A stretch of DNA of 64,000 nucleotides from Pyxicephalus adspersus (taxonomy: Eukaryota > Chordata > Amphibia > Anura > Pyxicephalidae). Below are positions 55,553-64,000 of this stretch, in pieces. The notes under the pieces were generated by a model that worked only from the letters and a program-made list of their open reading frames with translations, did not search any database and was not told where the DNA came from. Position 1 is the stretch's first letter; the number at the start of each line of letters is the position of its first letter. Position numbers and translations under genes: made by a program. The DNA lies in contig NC_092859.1 of the NCBI RefSeq assembly GCF_032062135.1, positions 31,449,112-31,513,111 on the forward strand, written 5' to 3'.

Positions 55553-56423
55553 GACACTAAAACTTATTTACTTTGAAATCGCTTTTACCCAGGATTTACA
55601 CATTTTTTAGTTCTATTCAGTAAAACCTAAATTTTGTCTTGAATATATCCAAAAGAAAAAATTGTAGCAATATCAGTTGTAATAAAAATACTTTACTTGT
55701 CCCCACATTTAAATAAACAAACCTTTGATTTATTTCTCCAGTTGGCTATATTTTACATACAGAGCACTTAATTTTATTGTGGGAGTTGGATCTAGTTTTG
55801 TGTAACTTGTGGACACTGCAGTGCCATTTCATTTTAAACAACATTTAGAAATGAGTAAAAGACTTCACCATAAACAAAGTGGATGTTTCCTTAGTTTAGA
55901 GAATTATCATCCCTGAAAATACAGAATGTTTCCTGGTGTCAGTGACTTGTCACATCACCGCTGGGAAGCTGTCACTTGCCTTCCTCCACCTGACTTTCAC
56001 TCACACGGAATAAACCTGATGTATTTATAGCCTCTGCAATCTTCTGCACATTGACTCACGGAGAATGGACTTTATTTATGAGACATGCTGCTAAATGACA
56101 AAATCCATGTCCACCACAGCAGCCAACATATCTACAATAAAAAATCTGTTTACCTGTGAACAATTAAAAAAAAAAAAAAAACTTAATAAAAAAAAAGAAG
56201 AAGTAACCCCCACCACAAAAATAAATAGCTAAGGCAAGAAGCAGAAGAAGAAGTTAATATAAAGAAGATAGAATCGGCTCCACAGACCTCTGCAATACAC
56301 CCCAGACCCTACTACAGCCTCCTCAAATCACCCTGCAGTGCCCTCAAGTTGCAGTCTTGTTCTTCACAAATGTTTTATTGCCTGCTAGTTTTTGGACTTT
56401 GAAGCAGACAAAGCTTAATCAGT
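55553..56423. other. Unassigned stretch, partly CNE-like
   Basis: No gene recognised. 55930-56110 is unique, moderately GC-containing sequence without repeat signature. A-runs at about 56165-56181 and a GAAGAAG-rich patch (56195-56265) are low complexity. Confidence 0.4.
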
Positions 56424-56663
56424 TTAACCCCCCCCCCCAGCGTTCTAATTCTGTCCATATTTCCACGCAAAAAGCGTTACATTTTTTTGCATGGAAATTT
56501 ATTTTACATTATAGGCCTATAATTCTTAGGCATAACTCACCGAAACATGTCCAATATTTATTAAATTGAATACATTTATTAATAAACTTTAAATAAAAAA
56601 ACACAAAAATCTGTTAAAATAAAAAAATAGTGATACATGTAATATAAGTGTACAGTAGCATAT

Positions 56664-56666
<3 letters not shown>

Positions 56667-56719
<53 letters not shown>
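56667..56719. repeat. (TA)n microsatellite inside the TTAA element
   Basis: About 26 uninterrupted TA units. Confidence 0.93.
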
Positions 56720-56723
<4 letters not shown>

Positions 56724-56740
56724 CATTATATATACATATT

Positions 56741-56945
56741 ACCGTGTTTCCCCGATGATAAGGCAGGGCCATCAAATAAGACAGCCCCCCTTTTTAGGTA
56801 AAAATGAAAATAAGCCCCCCCCCCGCAAATAAGCCACCCACCGATTACTTACCAGAATCGCGTGGTGCGGTGGGTGACTCCGTGTGTGGTTCCTCCGTGC
56901 GTCCTCTTCATGAAGAGGAAGTGACAGGACTGAAGTGACTCCGCC
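56741..56945 (+). mobile_element. Nested repeat starting ACCGTGTTTCCCCGATGATA
   Basis: The opening ACCGTGTTTCCCC, then AATAAGACAG and AAAATAAGCCCCCC, resembles a widespread vertebrate interspersed repeat with ACCGTATTTCCCCGAAAATA ends. The right boundary is approximate. It sits between the two halves of the family D element and therefore seems to have inserted into it. Confidence 0.5.
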
Positions 56946-57220
56946 TATATCAAGATTTCTTTGTATTGGACTCAATACAGCTATTTTGTATTGAATCCAA
57001 TACAAAATTATTTGAATTGCCCGCCCGCACCGACTCATGCACCGACGTCACTGGGAAATCCTGGAGATACATCTGCATTCGCCGGCTGGAGATGGGAAAA
57101 AGAGGACGTGTCCCGAAGACCTGCGGGGACCAAGGGGATGAAAACGGAACAAGGTAAGTGTTTTTTTTTAATCTTTTTAGCGACCCTGACTGTGACTCAG
57201 GATTACCTCTAGGGGGTTAA

Positions 57221-60200
57221 TGAATGGGGAGACCTATTAGTCATGTTACTGGCCTTTCCATCAGTCTGCAGAAATATGCAGAAAACACCCCGATAGACTC
57301 CCCCCATCAAAAAATGATGTCTGTACCTGTAGACCTGGTGCATTGAAACCTAAACTTGCAGACACCTAAACATACTTATCTGAATTATCAGAAAAACATT
57401 TCAGGCTGGGTCTGAGTTGCAATCCCTGCAAAGTCGAAAAAAAATCCCTGAACATTGATAGGTGTTCCTATGGAAAGATTTACCTTTGTTAAATGCATTC
57501 CTAAAGGAAGTCGTGGAGACCCATATGTGGATAAAAAAAGAGATTGGAAACTCCAGCTACTCTTACTCTGTTTTTGGTATCCACTTGAGGAAGTAAAGTG
57601 CTTTTGTTACAATTTACACATGGGATTGGGAAAGGTGTTATTTTATTACAAGTGTAATTTGGGTGAAGCCATTTTAAGTATAGGGAAGTGGACAATTTTC
57701 ACACTGAATAGTACATCTCGTATGTCCCACCATTGACAGGTGCTCATGTAAACTATTCAATGCCTCTGATCGGCCAATTCCCCACATTCAGCTGTGCAGC
57801 TACTATAAATACAACATCCAATATTTCAGCTTCTGCAGAAGTTTGGGGACATGTGCTCATGCAGGATATCTGCACATTGGGAGGAGCAGTTTTATGAGAA
57901 CTATACAGATTTTAGGCACAGAGCCAATGAGCTGTCCAGCAATTCAGCATTTTTATCTAACTGCCAGCAGTGTCTCTAAGCTTACATTCTGCAAGTGCTT
58001 CAAAGAGCACACCCATTTAACACTCAGATAATGAATCTTTTTTGTTGTTTATTACTTTTAATTATCTTCCATTCCTTTTTATGGCTCATTTTAGTCTATA
58101 CCCCCTTGTCTATTTTTTTTGTTGTCAAGAATGATGGGCCAGAAGTCCTTATGTATACAAGCCTATTTAAAGCTGTCAAACACCATTCAGCTTGCAGCAG
58201 CCTGAAAACAGGGGGAGCAGATTAGGAATTTTTCATGAATTTTTTTAAAATTTTGTTTTCGAAAGCAAAAGTTTGATTGTTTATTATGCTTTTTAAATTG
58301 TGCTCCCCCTCTTTTCAGCGTATATTGTACAAAAATAATGCCTAAGTTATAAAACTTACCTTACATGGTGTCGGAAAGGAGGGTGGTAGGTGGTGACAAA
58401 AAAAGTTGTAGACCAATAAAAAGTGGGATTCTTAGAAGAGGGACAGTAAAATGAGGTATTCCATTGTCAATAATATTAAACTAAATAATATTCAGGTTTT
58501 AGCCCTTTCCCAGGGTATAACGGGGCAGATAAGGAACGATAACAGACTGATGAGCTCAACTCTTTGTCAGGTACTTTGTTAGCACATGGGAACTGCAGTC
58601 CAAATGACTGGCTTTTTGTGCTGCTTCACCCTTTCTCAACCTAAGCTCTCCTGTACAGGGTATTCATAGAGGTTAATATTTGCATACATTAGCTGTTTGC
58701 ATTAAAAAAAATAACTATATGATGAAGTTAAACATAGATTTATGTTGATAATGACAAGATCCATGATCTGAACTAAAGTTGTCTACAACATTTCACTACA
58801 AATAGAAACTTGTTGGTCTTGCAGAAAGCCAGAGATTTGCAAATTGCTCACGTCTGTTCTGCAAAGTCCACTGATCACCATACAGCTGTCAACAAGGTAT
58901 TTTGCATGAGCAGAGGAAATCTTTCCTGGCTGGGTGACTCGGACCCAGTGAGGCTTGCCAACATACAGAAGCCAGAGGACACTCTTCCAAACATCAATTT
59001 GTATGCAAAGAATAAACACTTTGAAGCAGAAGTCACATAATTAGACACAAAAGCAAGCCTGCTCTGCACAGCAAACTCTTATAATGGATCTCTGGATATA
59101 GGGGAAGTTGCTAAATAATTAAAGAGACAGGACACTCACAAATGACAAGTAAATGTAAGAGAATTCCATTTATATGTATCAAGGAGGTTACAAGAGTGCA
59201 GTATATTGCAGATGTAACTTTGATTTGAGGGGGAGATATTTTCTTACACATGGCTGACTTCTGTCTTTTAATTCTGTTGGGCAAGATAAACAATACCAAA
59301 TGTGCAGGAAACATTATTTTAGTATTAAATATTCATCTTTAGAATATGTAAATATATGTTTTTAATTATTAGAATAGATTGGAATAGAGAGTGAAAGGGT
59401 TAGAGGGCCTTTTAGGTTTGTATTGCTCCTTCTAGGAAAATGTATCCTCTTTTCTTGTCCTGTTTTCCATTGGGATGGGAGATCATGTGGTAGCTTACTT
59501 GAAAGCAGCTAAAAAAAACAAAAGGTAGCATATTAACTATTAAACTTACTTCTCCTCACTCTATTGGCGGCACCATCATCTTCACCCAAAAAGAAAAACT
59601 GCATTATATCCCAAACTTTTAGAATGCTGAAAATTGTGAAAGGAAAGTCTTTCCACTAACATTCACTGTCTTTCTAAAATATACACTGAAAAACAATGTT
59701 AAACATAATCATTGGTTTGTTGAAGGCTCTGAGGTGTGCAGAGAGAAATCAGTTCAGCTCTCAAACATCGAGCAAGCGCCTGGAATTTTAACATAAATTT
59801 ACAGACTGGCGTTATATTTTTACACCCATCGCAAATGGCGATGAAAACGCCAAAAAGAAAACTGCAGCAGAGTTCTATTAATGATGCTGAAACAATTTTA
59901 TATAAGCTCTGAGGAACCTGTAAATAAATATAACAGCCATTCCCCAAAGCCATTAAGAACATTTTAAGTAATGTAAAGTGTGCATTTGGTCATCTAAAGT
60001 AAATCTCATTCGCAGAGCTATTTTTGCTCTTACAAACCATTAGAGAAAGTTTGTCTGGGAAAAAGTAACCAATTGTTCAACTAAGGAATGAAGAAATGAG
60101 ATACATTGAGGTCATCTGAAGGTAATGCAATGGGGTGACATCTCTCAACTTGGAGAGAAGAGTTATTTATGCTAAAGCCAGAGCTAGCTTTTACTAAAGG

Positions 60201-60340
60201 ACTGGGTAAAAATATAAAACCACATGTTAGTTTCCTAAATGTGTGAGATCTTTTCCTAATTCTGGAAAAAAGTTGCCATTGAGTAGCTGAGAGATATTTG
60301 ATATTTACAGAGGATGTATAGGTTTAACTCATCTATTGAA

Positions 60341-60342
<2 letters not shown>
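57221..60342. other. Unassigned stretch, partly CNE-like
   Basis: No gene or repeat recognised in about 3.1 kb. 59695-59965 has balanced composition, several CpGs and no repeat signature. The open frames (87 codons at most) have no domain. Confidence 0.45.

Positions 60343-60375
<33 letters not shown>
60343..60375. repeat. (TA)n microsatellite
   Basis: About 16 TA units followed by a T-run. Confidence 0.92.
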
Positions 60376-60378
<3 letters not shown>

Positions 60379-61544
60379 GTTTTTTTTAAACTCTTCCACA
60401 TTCAAAACATGAATGCTAATAAAGTATAATTTACAATAACATCCTTGTCCTTTGCGACCTTGGAAATGCTAGACCTTTGCTGGTGGCCATATGTAAAAGA
60501 GAATACCAAGGGTCAAACTAGTTGAGGCTCAAGAATCAAGCTATGATCAGTGAGTCCAAGTTGTAAATGTGAATGCAGTGGCCCCATTATATGCCATTAA
60601 TAGTGAAACAGAGGTGAAGGTATATTTGCCACCATGACTACCGCTAATTGCAGCTGTTACATCTCCTGGTTGCCTAGATAACCCACTGATACTCATAATG
60701 AACTTAAAATGGGATATAATTAAGACAAATGTAGATAAACACATTGAGGTCTTTAGAAATCCTTGCTTTACCTTACCCTGTTGTATATGAAAAGATGAAT
60801 TACCAGGTGACAGGTTAAAATGAAAATAAATTAAGTAAGGATAACAGGAAAAGTCAGGATAATCTTCTGACTCTTCTGATTCTTCTGGACTTTCATGATC
60901 CTGATGGCTTCCTGAAAGTGGTATTTTGTCATAAATGGTTTGTCTTTATTAATTGTAATTTTTGATTTTGTGGACTGACTTAAATGTCAAAAAACTTTGT
61001 GCAGATTGAATAAACAACATACTTCTACTGATTACCTAATCATCACCATATGGAGTCTATGCACCTTTAAACAAAGTATCACATTTATTATTTAATATGA
61101 ACATTATAGTAACATGAACATTTGGATTTATTTTTATTGAAATTCATGTAGTCAGGAAAGACTACAAAATGCAGCAAGAGACCTCTGTCACAAATTAGTT
61201 TAAAGAAAATCCAACTCCGTGATTGGCAAATATTGTTTGCTACCACTCCTAAACATATCCAGTATTAGACATATAGTGAAATGGTGCTTTGGTATTAAGC
61301 TTGTTGGGAAAAATAGCAGTAGAAGCGCTGAAATACTTACTTTTCCTGGAGAAAACTCTGCTTTGGTTCTGTTTATCAATTCATGAAAATCTAGGTGTCT
61401 AAGTCAGATGATCAAAAGATTATCTTCACCTTTACTAGAGATCACATAACTGGAGATAATTAGACATATTATTATGTGCCTCAGACTGAAGAGAGTACAG
61501 AGCACCATATGTGTTGGTTTGAGTCAACAATTCCACAAAATGAA
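60376..61544. other. Unassigned non-coding stretch
   Basis: Nothing recognised. Confidence 0.55.
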
Positions 61545-61934
61545 AGGTAGGGAAGAAGAAAGATAGATAGGCTAGAAAGGAAAGAGAGTAAAGGGAAGGA
61601 GGGAAATAGAAAGAATAAAGGAAATTTAAAAGGAAGGAGAAAATGAAGGAAAGAAGAAAAAGCAAGACAGATGCTAAATTGAGAAGGATCATATATAAAA
61701 TATAAAAAAGAATTGCAAAGAGAAAAACAGAGAAAAGAAATGAAGGGATGAAAGGAAGGAAGGAGAAATGGAAGCAAGGAAATACGGAAGAGAAAGAAGG
61801 GAAGAGGGCAGGATCATAGGGGAGGAAAATAGGGAATACATAGGAAAGAAGAATAAGAAAGGAACTATAAAAAATGAAGGATAGAGAAATGAAAGGACAG
61901 AATGAAAGAAAGGTTCCAAAGAAGAACAATGATA

Positions 61935-61935
<1 letters not shown>
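61545..61935. repeat. Purine-rich (GGAA/GAAA)n degenerate tract
   Basis: About 390 bp almost exclusively A and G on the plus strand (AAGGAAGGAG, GGAAAGAAGA and similar). It can form triplex-like DNA. The minus-strand 198-codon frame (62031-61435) is a Phe/Leu/Ser/Pro translation of the pyrimidine strand plus the TA tract and is not a gene. Confidence 0.9.

Positions 61936-61938
<3 letters not shown>

Positions 61939-61978
<40 letters not shown>
61939..61978. repeat. (TA)n microsatellite
   Basis: About 20 TA units abutting the purine tract. Confidence 0.95.
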
Positions 61979-61982
<4 letters not shown>

Positions 61983-63641
61983 GCAGGTGAAATATTATCA
62001 TTGGCAAGCTGATTTCTGATTTCTTTTGCAAAAATAATAATAACTGAATGAATAGCTTGAAGATTGCCTTTCCTGTAACATGACATTATCTGCTAGAATT
62101 TTTTGCACAGGTCTTATTTTTCTTCAGTGTATTATTATTAAATGCAAATGTTATAAGCACTGACAATGCAAACTACACTAGCTAAGATAAAGATACACAT
62201 GACAGCTTTTAGACCTATAGTGCAGAATGTATGTAACCTTTTTATTATCATTTCTATATTTTTTCAAAGGGAAAGTTTGCAGACAGATTTGTGACACAGC
62301 CTGTTTTTCTTCTCCACGTGCCAAGCTGACAAATGCACCATCCCAGCGCTAATCTAATGCTTAACTACTCTTTCTAAAAACATGTTGCTGGTCTTATGCT
62401 ATGCATTGCATCCAGGTTAATTAACATTTTCATAGTGCTTTTAAGGTGAACGCAGCAGTTTTGTCACATATTACCTCTCTGAGAACAAGAAGGGGTGCTG
62501 CTCACGACTTAGGGGAATGACCTGTATTTTTCCAGTGTTTGATTTACAGAGATTGATAAAATGAGGTTTGAGGCACCACAAAGATTTAGTGAATTGAAAA
62601 GCCAACTACAAATAATAAATATCAGAATTAAAATTAGATCTAATTGTTGGGTAGTTTGTGTAGTATAAATTCATCTTCTTCAAATACACAATTCTAGATT
62701 GGGCAGGGTCAGCCCCCAAACCCCCACCGTACCACTCATTCCTGATGTCACTTTAAAACCAGGCAAACAGAAGGTGTCAATGGCACCCTGGGCCCACTGG
62801 AAGTGGGTTGAATGACATTGGTCAACAATAAGCAATGAAGAGGACCAGCAACAAGGGATATGGAGTAAAGTGTCTGTGGAAAAATATGAAGCATGCCATT
62901 TTTTAATTTTTACAACTGCTGGTCTAACTTATTTTTAATTATGTTTCAAAGCCAGATTTTTAAATAGGGTTGTAAAAATGAATAGCGGTGTGTATTAGAC
63001 TATAAAAGTAAGTTGTATTTCCTTTTCATATCAAGACTTGGCGCTTTGATAAATTTAATAGAAAAGGTGTAGGGAATCCACTGCATGCATGCGTTATTCA
63101 AACAAACAAAGGTGTTGTTGATACGGTGAAGGTGCCCTTGTTATGGTAATGAGAAATACTTTACAAGACAATTATTTTTCTTCATATGTATTCACTGTAG
63201 GCAATGTCCATGCTTGTAAAAACAGCGATGATGACTCTAGAAACAATCTTAACCAATAATATCTGCACCCAGGATTTGAGGCTGGACTTCAAGAAAACAC
63301 ACAAAATTAACATTTTAACAAGTTGAATCGTCCAGAGACGCTGATCTATTTTTATTAAGGTATAAATTTTTAATCTGACTCCACTGACGGTCTGATTGCT
63401 TTGTTTAGCTTAAGTTCGTTACAGATGCTCAGAAGTGCATTAAGCGACCACATTGCCAAGCTCTGAAAAGGCTCCCAGCCATAGACTGCTATTCTCCTAG
63501 TGATGAGATGAAGCAACAGTACATGGCCTCCAAAGATTGCTCCATGTGGGCTGTTCTGAGCTTTTTGTGCCAAAATCCCAGATCATGCACAGATCATAAT
63601 GCAGAACAGAAGATTAACTGGACTAATTGTAAAAACGAAAA
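61979..63641. other. Unassigned non-coding stretch
   Basis: No gene recognised. The 67-codon minus-strand frame 63573-63370 looks superficially protein-like but has no identifiable domain, and its plus strand is also partly open. A host exon cannot be excluded. Confidence 0.4.
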
Positions 63642-63656
63642 ATATATATATATATA
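63642..63656. repeat. Short (TA)n tract
   Basis: Seven TA units. The remaining sequence to 64000 shows no feature. Confidence 0.85.
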
Positions 63657-64000
63657 CTAGACTATGGCTTGTATCAATTAACTTCTTTTTCCTTCACATG
63701 GATTTTGCATTTTCAGGAAAAGGTAGGCAGGAGGTCAATTGCAGGTCAAATGCATCTATCAGCAATATCTGAATGATTACAGAAGCATCTCATAGTGATG
63801 GTAATCTGATTTCAATGACAGACGTCCATAGCTTATGGACACATAACCCGAGTCAGGTTTGTAGATGTCTACCAGAAATTAGGTGTCTACTTCAACATGT
63901 GAGAGCTCATTGATCTTTTTATGGTGTATAGCTCTGAGAAAAATGGTAAGCCTAAAAGTGCCAGTCTTAAATTATCAAAATTTCCATATTTATTCCTTTT

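Larger units (their letters stand above)
56424..57220. mobile_element. Family D TTAA element, 797 bp, with nested insertions
   Basis: Left end TTAACCCCC(n)AGCGTTCTAA with subterminal AAAAAGCGTTACATTTTTT and ATAGGCCTATAATTCTTAGG; right end, reverse complement, TTAACCCCCTAGAGGTAATC with subterminal AGTCACAGTCAGGGTCG. Both ends match the two distinct ends of 31949-32510, so this is one element enlarged by a TA tract and another repeat. A 13-bp palindromic stretch TTTTGTATTGAATC / GATTCAATACAAA-like lies near 56960-57010. Confidence 0.68.

Noticed and set aside
61435..62031. 198-codon minus-strand frame rich in Phe, Leu, Ser and Pro
   Set aside because: Translation of a purine-rich tract and a (TA)n repeat; low complexity with no domain.
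63370..63573. Possible host exon on the minus strand
   Set aside because: Superficially protein-like, but no recognisable family and no clear splice signals; left as unassigned.
1..64000. tRNA, rRNA or endogenous retrovirus sequences
   Set aside because: Looked for tRNA-like box B patterns, long terminal repeats and retroviral-type gag/pol motifs on both strands; none was convincing.

Overview
This is 64 kb of AT-rich, repeat-packed nuclear DNA from a vertebrate, most likely an anuran (frog) amphibian. That assignment rests on the repeat content: a Tx1-type LINE, Tc1/mariner, several hAT families, and many palindromic short non-autonomous elements of the kinds seen in frog genomes. It is inference and was not checked against a database. 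I found no convincing host protein-coding exon, tRNA, rRNA, CRISPR array or bacterial-style operon. The window reads as intergenic or intronic DNA. Almost all open frames are short chance frames or shadows of repeats. The only recognisable coding sequence belongs to decayed mobile elements.

Layout. 1-11 kb: mostly unassigned sequence, a purine-rich degenerate minisatellite (about 5.5-6.1 kb), TTAA-flanked and TTAAAG-ended non-autonomous elements, and three copies of a 'GCGCCAACATATT' repeat. 11.17-11.56 kb: an inverted-repeat element holding a hammerhead-ribozyme-like core. 11.77-16.9 kb: a nearly full-length but dead Tx1-like LINE on the minus strand (ORF1 with three zinc knuckles; ORF2 with endonuclease, reverse transcriptase and C-terminal region; A-tail at 11.78 kb). 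17-46 kb: a mosaic of short palindromic families (called A, B, C, D, F, G, J, K and Z below) separated by unassigned sequence, with two more copies of the hammerhead-like motif at 28.9 and 37.45 kb. 47-53.2 kb: a dense DNA-transposon cluster. It holds a 163-bp hAT element with 8-bp duplications, a Tc1 remnant carrying a nested MITE, a Charlie-like hAT remnant with a BED zinc finger, another hAT-like element, a K-family copy, a mariner inserted within a GATA microsatellite, and a 191-bp hAT element with a perfect 8-bp duplication. 54,467-55,428 is an assembly gap of N. 55.4-64 kb: a MITE half at the gap edge, a TTAA element with nested insertions (56.4-57.2 kb), a GA-rich tract followed by (TA)n, and otherwise unassigned sequence.

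No genes here work together as a pathway. What can be read is a history of insertions: older elements hit by younger ones (MITE in Tc1, foreign sequence in a TTAA element, mariner in a microsatellite) and autonomous elements broken by frameshifts, stops and catalytic-site changes. The observation I would follow first is the motif CTGANGA / short stem / GAAA / 3 nt / GTC, repeated at three dispersed sites. It has hammerhead-ribozyme architecture, and in one copy a perfect 5-bp stem I, but it departs from the consensus by one extra core nucleotide.
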